Part shown: piece after piece, positions 35,614 to 43,516 of the stretch
Numbering within the stretch: position 1 is the stretch's first letter
Layout: every line of letters starts with the position of its first letter
Origin: an uncultured Parasphingopyxis sp.
GTDB taxonomy: Bacteria; Pseudomonadota; Alphaproteobacteria; Sphingomonadales; Sphingomonadaceae
Assembly: GCF_937129435.1 (NCBI RefSeq)
Contig: NZ_CAKZNF010000004.1
Span: 62,001 to 126,000 of the forward strand
Length of the DNA stretch: 64,000 bases
Direction of reading: 5' to 3'
Made by a program: the position numbers and the translations under genes
The notes under the pieces: generated by a model
What the model saw: the letters and a program-made list of their open reading frames with translations, nothing else
The model's database searches: none
Told to the model about the DNA's origin: nothing

Positions 35614-36516
35614 ATGAAAACCCTCACCACCATCGCCGCGCTGTTCGCGCTGTTTCTTTCCGCCTGCGCGCCGACCACGACGGCCACCACCGCGCGCCCG
35701 GCCGGCGCCGCCGAAGGCCCGGCCATGTGGCGGGTTGCCGACGAGGACACGACAATCTGGCTGCTCGGCACGATCCATGCACTGCCGCAGGGCTATCAAT
35801 GGCGCACGCCGGCCATCGACGACGCCATCGATGCGAGCGACGAGCTGGTCCTCGAAACCGTGCTTTCGGGCGATCCGGGCGAAGCGGCGGGGCTGCTGAT
35901 GCGCTTCGGCGTATCGCCGAACCTGCCGCCGCTGGCGCAGCGCCTCCCCGCCGAAAGCCGCCCCGTGCTCGGCGCGATGATCGCGCGCGGCAGCCTGCCT
36001 GAAAGCCTGCTCAACGGGCTGGAAAGCTGGGCGGCGGGGCTGATGCTCGTCGGCGTCACGCTCAGCGATCTCGACGTCAATCCGAACAACGGCGTCGAGG
36101 AGCAGTTGCAGCAGCGCTTCCGCCTCGCCGAAAAGCCGATCAGCGGCATGGAGACCCCCGCCGCGCAGTTCGGCTATTTCGACGGGCTGAGCGAGGAGGC
36201 ACAGCGCTTCTTCCTGACCACCATCGTGCAGGAGCCGGACGATGTCCGCAGCGAGTTCGCCGCGATGCTCGAAGCGTGGCGCGTCGGCGACGAAGCCGCG
36301 ATCGCCGCGACCTTCGACGACGATCTCGTCATGTCGGACGAACTCCGCAACGCCCTCCTCACCCGCCGCAACGTCGATTGGGCCGGCCAGATCGCCGCCC
36401 GGCTCGACGAGCCCGGCACCGTGTTCGTCGCCGTCGGTGCCGGGCATCTGGTCGGCCGAGATTCCGTGCAGCACTTCTTGCAGCGGCGGGGGATCGAAGC
36501 GGTGCGGGTGCAGTAA
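35614..36516 (+). CDS. TraB/GumN family protein, copy 3
   Basis: A 300-residue lipoprotein of the TraB/GumN family. The lipobox is FLSACAP, with Cys about residue 16. The motifs LLGTIHALP, LVLETVLS and VAVGAGHLVGRDSV are intact, matching copy 2 and unlike copy 1. ATG 35614 is used; the longer frame begins within repeat C. It ends 79 bases before ileS, so possible readthrough into ileS exists. Confidence 0.88.
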   Translation: MKTLTTIAALFALFLSACAPTTTATTARPAGAAEGPAMWRVADEDTTIWLLGTIHALPQGYQWRTPAIDDAIDASDELVLETVLSGDPGEAAGLLMRFGVSPNLPPLAQRLPAESRPVLGAMIARGSLPESLLNGLESWAAGLMLVGVTLSDLDVNPNNGVEEQLQQRFRLAEKPISGMETPAAQFGYFDGLSEEAQRFFLTTIVQEPDDVRSEFAAMLEAWRVGDEAAIAATFDDDLVMSDELRNALLTRRNVDWAGQIAARLDEPGTVFVAVGAGHLVGRDSVQHFLQRRGIEAVRVQ

Positions 36517-36595
36517 GGGTCTTCCCTCCCGCAAGCGGTAGTGGAACTGAGAATCCCGCTGGACGCCCCCGCCCCTTCCCCCTACATCGCGCGCC

Positions 36596-39500
36596 ATGTC
36601 CGAACAGCCCGACTATAAAGACACGGTTTTCCTGCCGAAGACCGACTTCCCGATGAAGGCGGGGCTTGCCCAGAAAGAGCCCGGCATCCTCGCGTCGTGG
36701 GAAGAGCAAGGGCTATACGAAAAGCTGCGCGAAACACGCAAGGGCCGGGAGAAATTCATCCTCCACGACGGCCCGCCCTATGCGAACGGCAATATCCATA
36801 TCGGCCATGCGCTGAACAAGACGCTGAAGGACTTCGTCGTCCGCACGCAGAGCCTGCTCGGCAAGGACGCGCCCTATGTGCCCGGATGGGACTGTCACGG
36901 TCTGCCGATCGAATGGAAGATCGAGGAGCAGTATCGCAAGAAAAAGCGCAACAAGGACGAGGTCCCGACGCGGGAATTCCGCCAGGAATGCCGCGACTAT
37001 GCCCAGCACTGGATCGACGTCCAGCGCGAGGAGTTCAAGCGGCTCGGCGTGATGGGCGAATGGGACAAGCCCTATGTGACGATGGACTTTGGCGCCGAGG
37101 CGGTGATCGTCGAGGAATTCCTGAAATTCTGCGAGACCGCTCAGGTCTATCGCGGCGCGAAGCCGGTGATGTGGAGCCCGGTCGAGAAGACGGCGCTCGC
37201 CGAGGCCGAGGTCGAATATCAGGATATCGTGTCGACGCAGATCGATGTGGCGTTCGAGATTGTCGAGAGTCCGATCGAGGAGCTGGTCGGGGCGTATGCC
37301 GTGGTGTGGACGACGACGCCGTGGACGATTCCGGTCAATCAGGCTTTGGCCTACGGCGAGGACATTGAGTACGTACTCCTTGCGGAAGGCAAACGACGCT
37401 TCCTCATAGCCGCCGAACTAGAGCAGGAATTCTACTGGCGACTAATGCGGGTAGATAAAGAATTAGGTGGTGTTGATCCGATAACGCCGCTGTCCGAAGC
37501 TACTTCACCAGATGCCTTTCGAGGCGAGGGTGGTGATGCTGTTGGGCGCGGTAGCGTGCTGTGGCTCGGCAAAGGGTCCGATCTTGCCGGCACCATCGCT
37601 CGCCATCCGATGCATGGCTTTCTTCGTCATTCCCGCGAAGGCGGGAATCCATCGCCTGAGGGTGCTGCGAACGAAACGCCGGAGATGGACTCCCGCCTTC
37701 GCGGGAGTGACGAGGGTGGTGAGCGCAGCGCTGGTCGATTGAGTGACGAGGCGTGGGAGAAGGCGGTCGAATTCTACGCCAAGCCCCGCCCCTTCCTGCC
37801 CGGCGATTTCGTGACGACCGATGCCGGCACGGGCCTTGTCCATATGGCGCCCGATCATGGCGAGGACGATTTCGCGCTGTGCCGCAAGCACGGCATCGAT
37901 CCGGTCTTCGCGGTCGAGGATGACGGCGTCTATCGCGCAGACTGGGGCTGGCTGCCGCGCGGCGACGAGCGGTCGGGTTCGGTCATCAACAAGAAGTTCA
38001 ATGCGCCCGACGGGCCGATCTGTTCGGACCTGCGCGACGCCGGCGCGCTGCTCTCCGCCAGCGACGATTTCCAGCACAGCTACCCGCACAGCTGGCGCTC
38101 CAAGGCCAAGGTCATCTTCCGCTGCACGCCGCAATGGTTCGTGCGGATGGACTCCCCCCTCCCGCTTGCGGGAGGGGGTCAGGGGGTGGGCAATGCCATC
38201 TCTATCGACGATGCGGCCGATGAGGCCGGGGGGCCCACCCCTAACCCCTCCCGCGAGCGGGAGGGGGACTTGGTGCTCGGCCACGCCCAGGGCCTCGGAC
38301 CCACCTTGCGCGAAACCGCCCTATCCGAGATCGACAAGACCCGCTTCGTGCCCGAGCGCGGCCATCGCCGCTTGCGCTCGATGGTAGAAGGGCGCCCCGA
38401 CTGGGTGCTGTCGCGGCAGCGCGCATGGGGCGTGCCGATCACGCTCTATGTCGACACGGACGGCAATTATCTGAACGACCCCGAGGTCAATGCCCGGATC
38501 ATCGCCGCCGTGCGCGAGGGCGGTGCCGATGCCTGGTTCGCGGCCGATCATCAGGCGCTGCTGGGCAACGAACACAGCCTCGACGATTACGAGCCCGTCA
38601 CCGACATTCTCGACGTGTGGTTCGACAGCGGCTCGACCCACGCCTTCGTCCTCGAAAGCGACGAATGGCCCGATCTCCATTCGCCCGCCGACCTTTATCT
38701 CGAAGGCTCGGACCAGCATCGCGGCTGGTTCCAGTCCTCGCTGCTCGAAAGCTGCGGTACGCGCGGCCGGGCGCCCTACCACCAGGTTCTGACGCACGGC
38801 ATGACGCTCGATCATACCGGCAAGAAGATGTCGAAGAGCCTTGGCAACACGCTCGATCCGCAGAAGATCATCGACGTCAACGGCGCCGATATCCTGCGGC
38901 TCTGGGCGGCGACGGTCGACTTCACCGAGGATCACCGGATCGGCGACGAAATCCTGAAGGGCGTCACCGACACCTACCGCAAGCTCCGCAACACCTTCCG
39001 CTACATGCTCGGCGCGCTCGGCGATTTCGAGGAAGCGGAACGCGTCGATGTGGCCGAGATGCCCGAGCTCGAACGCTATGTGCTGCATATGCTGGCTGAG
39101 CTCGATAGCGAGTTGAAGGAGGCGGTGAACGATTACGCCTTCAACCGCTATCTCCGCGCGCTGACCGATTTCGCGAATGAGGACCTGTCGGCGTTCTTCT
39201 TCGATATCCGCAAGGACAGCCTTTATTGCGACGCGCCCGGCGATCCCAAGCGCCGCGCCTATCGCACCGTGCTCGACACGCTGTTCCACGCCTTGGTGCG
39301 CTACGCGTCGCCGTTCCTGGTGTTCACAGCGGAAGAGGTGTGGAAGACGCGCTTCCCCGAAGCCGATTCGGTGCATTTGCTCGAATGGCCGGTGATCGGC
39401 GATCGCTGGATCGACGGTCCGCTCGCCGCCAAATGGCAGACGATCCGCACGGCGCGCGAGGAAGTGACCGAAGCGATCGAGCCGCTGCGTCGCGAAAAGG

Positions 39501-39736
39501 TCATCCGGTCGAGCAACGAGGCGGTCGTCACCATGCCGGCGCTCTCCGAAGCAAGCGAGGCCTTGATGGCGGAAATCGCGATCGTCGCCGGCGTGCAATT
39601 CGAGGGCGACGAGGTGGCCGTGAGCAAATCCACCGACCATAAATGTGGCCGCTGCTGGCGCCTGCTCCCCGAAGTGACCAAAGACGGGGCGCTGTGCGAT
39701 CGTTGCGCCACGGTGCTCGAAGGACAAGACGCGTGA
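36596..39736 (+). CDS. ileS: Isoleucine-tRNA ligase with two in-frame repeat insertions
   Basis: A 1046-residue class I synthetase; E. coli IleS has 938 residues. PPYANGNIHIGHALNKTLKD carries the HIGH motif and GKKMSKSLGN the KMSKS motif. The CP1 editing domain has GTGLVHMAPDHGEDDF, and the C-terminal zinc site is CGRCWRLLPEVTKDGALCDRC-like (two CxxC pairs). Repeat A is read at residues about 343-373 in the editing domain and repeat B at about 520-558 after VRMDSP. A lower-G+C patch lies at about 37370-37540. The TGA overlaps the lspA start as GTGA. Confidence 0.96.
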   Translation: MSEQPDYKDTVFLPKTDFPMKAGLAQKEPGILASWEEQGLYEKLRETRKGREKFILHDGPPYANGNIHIGHALNKTLKDFVVRTQSLLGKDAPYVPGWDCHGLPIEWKIEEQYRKKKRNKDEVPTREFRQECRDYAQHWIDVQREEFKRLGVMGEWDKPYVTMDFGAEAVIVEEFLKFCETAQVYRGAKPVMWSPVEKTALAEAEVEYQDIVSTQIDVAFEIVESPIEELVGAYAVVWTTTPWTIPVNQALAYGEDIEYVLLAEGKRRFLIAAELEQEFYWRLMRVDKELGGVDPITPLSEATSPDAFRGEGGDAVGRGSVLWLGKGSDLAGTIARHPMHGFLRHSREGGNPSPEGAANETPEMDSRLRGSDEGGERSAGRLSDEAWEKAVEFYAKPRPFLPGDFVTTDAGTGLVHMAPDHGEDDFALCRKHGIDPVFAVEDDGVYRADWGWLPRGDERSGSVINKKFNAPDGPICSDLRDAGALLSASDDFQHSYPHSWRSKAKVIFRCTPQWFVRMDSPLPLAGGGQGVGNAISIDDAADEAGGPTPNPSREREGDLVLGHAQGLGPTLRETALSEIDKTRFVPERGHRRLRSMVEGRPDWVLSRQRAWGVPITLYVDTDGNYLNDPEVNARIIAAVREGGADAWFAADHQALLGNEHSLDDYEPVTDILDVWFDSGSTHAFVLESDEWPDLHSPADLYLEGSDQHRGWFQSSLLESCGTRGRAPYHQVLTHGMTLDHTGKKMSKSLGNTLDPQKIIDVNGADILRLWAATVDFTEDHRIGDEILKGVTDTYRKLRNTFRYMLGALGDFEEAERVDVAEMPELERYVLHMLAELDSELKEAVNDYAFNRYLRALTDFANEDLSAFFFDIRKDSLYCDAPGDPKRRAYRTVLDTLFHALVRYASPFLVFTAEEVWKTRFPEADSVHLLEWPVIGDRWIDGPLAAKWQTIRTAREEVTEAIEPLRREKVIRSSNEAVVTMPALSEASEALMAEIAIVAGVQFEGDEVAVSKSTDHKCGRCWRLLPEVTKDGALCDRCATVLEGQDA
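37624..37712 (+). repeat. Palindromic repeat A inside ileS
   Basis: CGTCATTCCCGCGAAGG at 37624-37640 and CCTTCGCGGGAGTGACG at 37696-37712 are inverted copies. The 89-base element is read as RHSREGGNPS to MDSRLRGSDEGG, in the IleS editing domain between ARHPMHGFL and AWEKAVEFYAK. The left arm is read in a different frame from the glyS copy, so the peptide differs while the DNA is alike. Confidence 0.9.
38153..38267 (+). repeat. Palindromic repeat B inside ileS
   Basis: The arms CCCCTCCCGCTTGCGGGAGG and CTCCCGCGAGCGGGAGGGGG flank a GGGGTGGG/CCCACCCC pair. It is read as PLPLAGGGQGVGN to NPSREREGD, inserted after QWFVRMDS and before the conserved LRETALSEIDKTRFVPERG. The same arms read PLPLAGG and NPSRKREGD in glyS, meaning this family enters both genes in the same frame. 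Confidence 0.9.
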
Positions 39737-40257
39737 GCGAAACCGCCGCCATGGGCCGCCGCTGGCATATGCTCGGCTATCTGACTGCGCTCGTTGTCCT
39801 CATTGCCGACCAGCTTTCCAAATTCTGGGTGATCCAGCTGATCCAGCTGCCGCAGCGCGGGCAGGTCGAACTGCTGCCGATCCTCAATTTCACCTGGGTG
39901 GAAAATCGGGGCGTTTCGCTCGGCATGCTGACGGCCTCGTCCGATACGCAGCGCTGGCTGCTTGTCGCCCTGACCAGCGCCATCGCGATCGGCGTGATCT
40001 ACTGGATCTGGCGCGAAAAGCGGCGGATGGACGTGTTCGCGCTCGGCCTCGTGCTGGGCGGGGCGATCGGCAATATCATCGATCGCGTCCGCTTCGGCTA
40101 TGTGGCGGACTTTATCGACCTGCATTTCGGCGACTTTCAGCCCTTTTTGGTCTTCAATGTCGCGGATGCGGGGATTACAATCGGTGTCGTGATTTTGCTG
40201 TTGCGGGCGTTTCTGCTACGCGACAAACCCGACAAGGCGGAGACAAGTGATGCGTAA
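39733..40257 (+). CDS. lspA: Lipoprotein signal peptidase (signal peptidase II)
   Basis: A 174-residue inner-membrane aspartyl protease that removes signal peptides from prolipoproteins. Four hydrophobic segments are visible. The catalytic Asp pair is in GGAIGNIIDRVRFGYVADFI and FLVFNVADAGITIG. The start is GTG 39733, overlapping the ileS stop as GTGA, with GAAGGA 9 bases upstream. ATG 39751 is an alternative. The gene downstream encodes a lipoprotein, overlapping by 8 bases. Confidence 0.95.
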   Translation: MSETAAMGRRWHMLGYLTALVVLIADQLSKFWVIQLIQLPQRGQVELLPILNFTWVENRGVSLGMLTASSDTQRWLLVALTSAIAIGVIYWIWREKRRMDVFALGLVLGGAIGNIIDRVRFGYVADFIDLHFGDFQPFLVFNVADAGITIGVVILLLRAFLLRDKPDKAETSDA

Positions 40258-40663
40258 ATTTGCAACCCTGGCGAGCATTGCCGCGATGGCAACCATGCTT
40301 TCGGCATGCGGCGCCTTTGGCGGCGGCCGCGACCGGCCCGACGAGTTCCTCGTCTCGCGCTCGGCTCCGCTCGTAATTCCGCCCGAATTCAACCTGACCC
40401 CGCCGCGCCCCGGCGAGCCGACGGCGCGCGGCGCCGATTCGAGCCAGCAGGCGCTCCAGGCCATGTTCGGCGGCGAAGCCCCGCGTTCGGCGGCCGAAGG
40501 CGCGCTGATCAACGAAGCCGGCGCCGATGATTCGCGCCCCGGGATCCGCAGCACGGTCGGCGATCCCGAAACCCAGGCAGTCGATTATGGCACGACCACG
40601 CGCGATATCCTGAACGCACCCGAGGGCGACGCCCCCGAAGCGCAGGTTTCGACGCCGCAATAA
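40250..40663 (+). CDS. DUF3035 domain lipoprotein
   Basis: A 137-residue lipoprotein with lipobox MLSACGAFGG (Cys about residue 20). The DUF3035 signature RPDEFLVSRSAPLVIPPEFN followed by LTPPRPGEP is clear. The remainder is Ala, Asp and Pro rich. It overlaps the end of lspA, and the order ileS-lspA-DUF3035 is common in alphaproteobacteria. Function is not established. Its TAA is followed at once by the left end of element G (40665), which is interrupted by the IS. Confidence 0.9.
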   Translation: MRKFATLASIAAMATMLSACGAFGGGRDRPDEFLVSRSAPLVIPPEFNLTPPRPGEPTARGADSSQQALQAMFGGEAPRSAAEGALINEAGADDSRPGIRSTVGDPETQAVDYGTTTRDILNAPEGDAPEAQVSTPQ

Positions 40664-40664
40664 T

Positions 40665-40683
40665 TTTGTCAGAATTTCGCTAG
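40665..40683 (+). repeat. Left fragment of element G, split by the IS
   Basis: TTTGTCAGA at 40665-40673 matches the terminal sequence of element G and is inverted relative to TCTGACAAA at 41589-41597. The intervening sequence up to CTAG (40680-40683) is cut by the IS insertion. Rejoining 40683 to 41540 gives a 77-base element lying between the convergent DUF3035 and trcR genes. Confidence 0.6.
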
Positions 40684-40753
40684 GCTGTAGTGACATTTTA
40701 GGGATTCCCAAGGCGTCGGAGTTCTGATTCAACGCTGGCTTTTGGAGGCTGGT

Positions 40754-41155
40754 GTGGATGGCGAGGTTGTCAGGGACGATCAGTGGGGGCGGCTGCGGGA
40801 ATTTGTCCCGGGCGGGCGGAAGGGCAAGCGGGGTCCGCGCAGCGATGGGCGGCGGTTCTTCGATGCGCTATTGTGGCTGGCGCGGCCATGCGCGCGTTGG
40901 CGAGATCTCCCGGAAGATCGCTTCGGCCCCTATCAGACGATCAAGCGCCGCTATTATCGCTGGATCGAGGCTGGCGTGTTCGACCGGATATTTGAGGCGG
41001 TCGCAAACGATCCCGACATGGAGTGGCTGGCGATCGATGCCACCGTGATCCGCGCCCAAGCCCAGGCCGCCGGGGCCAGGGTAAAAAGGGGGGCGCTCAA
41101 GCCCAGGCTCTCGGCCGCTCGCGAGGCGGGTTCGGCACCAAAATCCACGCGGTAG
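40754..41155 (+). CDS. IS5-family transposase, OrfA
   Basis: A 133-residue N-terminal part of the transposase. GRKGKRGPRSDGRRFFDALL and PCARWRDLPEDRFGPYQTIK are typical of IS5-family DUF4096 regions. The first catalytic Asp is in WLAIDATVIRAQAQA. GGAG lies 6 bases before GTG 40754; TTG 40742 is an alternative. The full DDE triad needs OrfB, reached by -1 slippage at the A5G6 run 41083-41093. Confidence 0.9.
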   Translation: MDGEVVRDDQWGRLREFVPGGRKGKRGPRSDGRRFFDALLWLARPCARWRDLPEDRFGPYQTIKRRYYRWIEAGVFDRIFEAVANDPDMEWLAIDATVIRAQAQAAGARVKRGALKPRLSAAREAGSAPKSTR

Positions 41156-41517
41156 TCGATGCGCTCGGCCTGCCGGTGCGCTTTGCCTTGGGGCCGGGAC
41201 AGCAGAACGATATCGTGCCGGCCTGCAATCTGATCCGTGGCCTCAGCGCCCGGCAGGTTCTCGCCGACCGCGCCTGTGACGCCAACAGCCTGCACGATAT
41301 CATCCTCGAACAAGGCGGTGATCCCGTCATCCCGCCACGGCGCAACCGCAACTATCAACATCGCTACGACCACATCGCCTACAAACAGCGCTGGGGTATC
41401 GAAGCCTTCTTCGCCAAGCTCAAGCAGCGGCGACGCATCGCCACCCGCTACGACAAGCTCGCCGCCAACTTCCTCGGCTTCATCAAACTCGCCAGCATTA
41501 TGCTCTGGATCAAATGA
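41023..41517 (+). CDS. IS5-family transposase, OrfB (frameshift product C-terminal part)
   Basis: A 164-codon frame overlapping OrfA in the -1 frame; the meaningful part starts about 41085. GFGTKIHAVVDALGLPVRFA leads to the second Asp in VLADRACDAN. YKQRWGIEAFFAKLKQRRR fits the Y-2-R-3-E-6-K signature with the catalytic Glu. It is probably expressed as an OrfAB fusion by programmed frameshifting, as is known in the IS427 group. Confidence 0.9.
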   Translation: MAGDRCHRDPRPSPGRRGQGKKGGAQAQALGRSRGGFGTKIHAVVDALGLPVRFALGPGQQNDIVPACNLIRGLSARQVLADRACDANSLHDIILEQGGDPVIPPRRNRNYQHRYDHIAYKQRWGIEAFFAKLKQRRRIATRYDKLAANFLGFIKLASIMLWIK

Positions 41518-41561
41518 CTGAATTGTCACTACGGCCTAGTTGTTTAGTCCCGGCCTTTGAT

Positions 41562-41597
41562 GGTGCGGCGCTCGACCGTCAGGTCGAGTCTGACAAA
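41562..41597 (+). repeat. Half-unit of element G downstream of the IS
   Basis: This 36-base stretch matches the reverse complement of 26757-26792 at 35 of 36 positions. It has GGTGCGGCG, the perfect hairpin CTCGACC-GTCA-GGTCGAG, and TCTGACAAA. The single difference restores pairing that is broken in the 26757 copy. It lies just past the trcR stop codon. Confidence 0.85.
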
Positions 41598-41604
41598 TAT
41601 CCCG

Positions 41605-42378
41605 CTAGTCTTCTTTCTTCTTGAACAGCTCTTCGGCGCCTTCGGGGAGCGGCCTGGCGGGCGCGCCGTCTTCGTCCCGGAGCGTCGGCCATTGGGTGCC
41701 GCTCTTTTCTTCCTCTTCCACCGCTTCGCCCCGTGCAGCCGCTTCCTCGGCCGCCAGCGCGGCTTCGGCCTCGGCCGCCGCCGTCTCACGTTCCTGCCGC
41801 AGTTCCTGCAGCAGTGCGGCGCGATCTTCCTCGACCGTTTCGTCCTTGGGTGCTTCGATACCCGCCTTCTTCGCCGCCTTGGCGACGACCGCGTCGAGTT
41901 CGCGCTGCGAGCACAGGCCGAGCGTCACCGGATCCTTAGGCGTGATTTCGGCGATGTTCCAGTGGGTGCGGTCGCGGATCGCGTTGATCGTGTTGCGCGT
42001 CGTGCCGATCAGCTTGCCGACCTGCGCGTCCGAGATTTCCGGGTGGTTGCGCAGCAGCCAGGCGATGCCGTCGGGCTTGTCCTGGCGCTTGGAAACCGGC
42101 GTATAGCGCGGCCCCTTGGTGCGGCGGACCTGCTCGGGGCCCTTCAGCATTTCCATGCGATAATCGGGGTCGGCCTGCGCCTTGTCGATCTCTTCCTGCG
42201 TCAGTTCGTGCGCCTGGATCGGGTCACGGCCGGTCAGCTTGGTGCCGGCCGTATCGTCGGCGATCGCCTGCACTTCGAGGATGTGCAGACCGCAGAATTC
42301 GGCGATCTGATCGAAAGCGAGCGCGGTGTTATCGACGAGCCAGCTGGCGGTCGCATGCGGCATGAGGGGGTGGGCCAT
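41605..42378 (-). CDS. trcR: TrcR/DUF1013 cell-cycle transcriptional regulator
   Basis: A 257-residue alphaproteobacterial DUF1013 protein. It starts with the conserved MPHATASWLVDNTALAFDQI and EFCGLHILEVQAIADD, then has a helix-turn-helix-like stretch at about residues 115-145 (DAQVGKLIGTTRNTINAIRD). The C-terminus is an alanine and glutamate-rich helix, likely coiled coil. In Rhodobacter and Caulobacter the family is described as a cell-cycle transcription regulator. A minus-strand terminator for the neighbouring glycosyltransferase gene lies upstream at 42395-42424. Confidence 0.92.
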   Translation of the reverse strand: MAHPLMPHATASWLVDNTALAFDQIAEFCGLHILEVQAIADDTAGTKLTGRDPIQAHELTQEEIDKAQADPDYRMEMLKGPEQVRRTKGPRYTPVSKRQDKPDGIAWLLRNHPEISDAQVGKLIGTTRNTINAIRDRTHWNIAEITPKDPVTLGLCSQRELDAVVAKAAKKAGIEAPKDETVEEDRAALLQELRQERETAAAEAEAALAAEEAAARGEAVEEEEKSGTQWPTLRDEDGAPARPLPEGAEELFKKKED

Positions 42379-42394
42379 GGGGCGTACTCCGGAT

Positions 42395-42424
42395 AAGAAA
42401 AGGGCCGCCCCTCGCGGGACGGCC
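42395..42424 (-). terminator. Intrinsic terminator after the glycosyltransferase gene
   Basis: On the minus strand GGCCGTCCC pairs with GGGGCGGCC around a GCGA tetraloop (one G-U pair), followed by CTTTTCTT. It lies 51 bases after the stop of the 42475-43500 gene and before the trcR start, so it should separate the two units. Confidence 0.8.
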
Positions 42425-42474
42425 TGATATTGCCGCCTATCTAGGCAAATCGTGGCGTCAGGGCAAGAGCGCGA

Positions 42475-43500
42475 TCAGGCCGCCTGCGGCAGCGGCGCGC
42501 GGACCACGGCAAGATTGTCGAGGAACTGGCGGGCGCTGCGTTCCCAGGTGAATTGCGAGGCATAGGCGAGGCAGCTTAGCCGGTCACAGGCCAGTGCCCC
42601 GGCGATCGCCCGGTCGAGATCATCATCCATCGCGCCGACACCCTCGGTAAGCACGTCGATCGGTCCGGTCACCGGATAGGCGGCAACCGGTGTGCCGCAG
42701 GCCATCGCCTCGATCATCACCAGCCCGAACGTATCGGTGCGGCTGGGAAAGACGAACACATCCGCACCCGCATAGGCTCCGGCCAGCGCCTCGCCCGATA
42801 GCGGGCCGAGGAAATGCGCTTCGGGATAGCGCGCGGCTAGCTCGTCACGCGCCGGGCCGTCGCCGACAATAACCTTGCTGCCCGGATGCCGGCATTCGAG
42901 AAACGCCTCGATATTCTTCTCCACCGCGATCCGACCGACATAGAGCTGGATCGGCCCTTGGAGCGACGCATAGAGCGCAGGCGGCGGCGCATCGGGCGTA
43001 AAGGCGTCCAGATCGACCCCGCGGCCCCAATGGCTAACATGATGGATGCCGTTTTCGGCCAGAGTTCGGCGCACGGTTTCGGTTGCGACCATCACCGTTT
43101 GCGCAGAGGCATGAAAGCGCCGGATGACAGGCCAGACCCATTCCGCACGCAGCGGCGTACGCCGGGCGACATAGTCCGGAAATTGCGTGTGATAGGCGGT
43201 GGTAAAGGGCACACCCCGCATCTTGCACCAGCGCCGCGCCGCATAGCCCAAGGGGCCTTCTGTGGCGATATGGACGGCATCGGGATGGGCGTCCGCGATC
43301 ATCCTGCCGATCCGATCGGCCGACATCAGCGCCAGGCGGATTTCGGGATAAGTCGGGCACGGGATCGAGCGGAACATGTCGGGCGAGAAGACAGTGACAC
43401 GGTGCCCCATCGCCTCGATCTCGCGCGTCACCGATTGCAGCGTCCGGACGACGCCATTGACCTGCGGCGACCAGGCATCGGTGACGATGACGATGTTCAT
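42475..43500 (-). CDS. Glycosyltransferase family 4/1 (GT-B fold, mannosyltransferase-like)
   Basis: A 341-residue GT-B enzyme. The N-terminus MNIVIVTDAWSPQVNGVVRT and HIATEGPLGYAARRWC, with FTTAYHTQFPDY, is the acceptor side. The C-terminal half has LYVGRIAVEKNIEAFLE and VFPSRTDTFGLVMIEAMACG, the sugar-nucleotide binding E-x7-E motif. It resembles GDP-mannose-dependent alpha-mannosyltransferases. GGAG lies 9 bases before ATG 43500. The metallophosphoesterase gene precedes it, separated by repeat D. Confidence 0.9.
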   Translation of the reverse strand: MNIVIVTDAWSPQVNGVVRTLQSVTREIEAMGHRVTVFSPDMFRSIPCPTYPEIRLALMSADRIGRMIADAHPDAVHIATEGPLGYAARRWCKMRGVPFTTAYHTQFPDYVARRTPLRAEWVWPVIRRFHASAQTVMVATETVRRTLAENGIHHVSHWGRGVDLDAFTPDAPPPALYASLQGPIQLYVGRIAVEKNIEAFLECRHPGSKVIVGDGPARDELAARYPEAHFLGPLSGEALAGAYAGADVFVFPSRTDTFGLVMIEAMACGTPVAAYPVTGPIDVLTEGVGAMDDDLDRAIAGALACDRLSCLAYASQFTWERSARQFLDNLAVVRAPLPQAA

Positions 43501-43516
43501 AGAGTCGTGCTCCAAT

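Larger units (their letters stand above)
40684..41535 (+). mobile_element. IS5-family insertion sequence (IS427-like), apparently intact
   Basis: An 852-base element bounded by inverted repeats: left GCTGTAGTGACATTTTAG, right (reverse) GCCGTAGTGACAATTCAG. Both ends abut CTAG (40680-40683 and 41536-41539), a likely 4-base target duplication; a TA duplication cannot be excluded. It holds two overlapping frames whose joined product has the DDE signature. It is inserted inside palindromic element G. The transposase frames look undamaged, so recent insertion is plausible. Confidence 0.93.

Noticed and set aside
36521..36540. A further copy of repeat B after the third TraB/GumN gene
   Set aside because: Only one imperfect arm (CCTCCCGCAAGCGG) is present without its partner, so it is at best a remnant.
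31184..38267. CRISPR array or tandem-repeat interpretation of the palindromes
   Set aside because: The repeats are not regularly spaced, are whole palindromes and lie within or between unrelated genes. No spacer-repeat pattern or cas gene is present.
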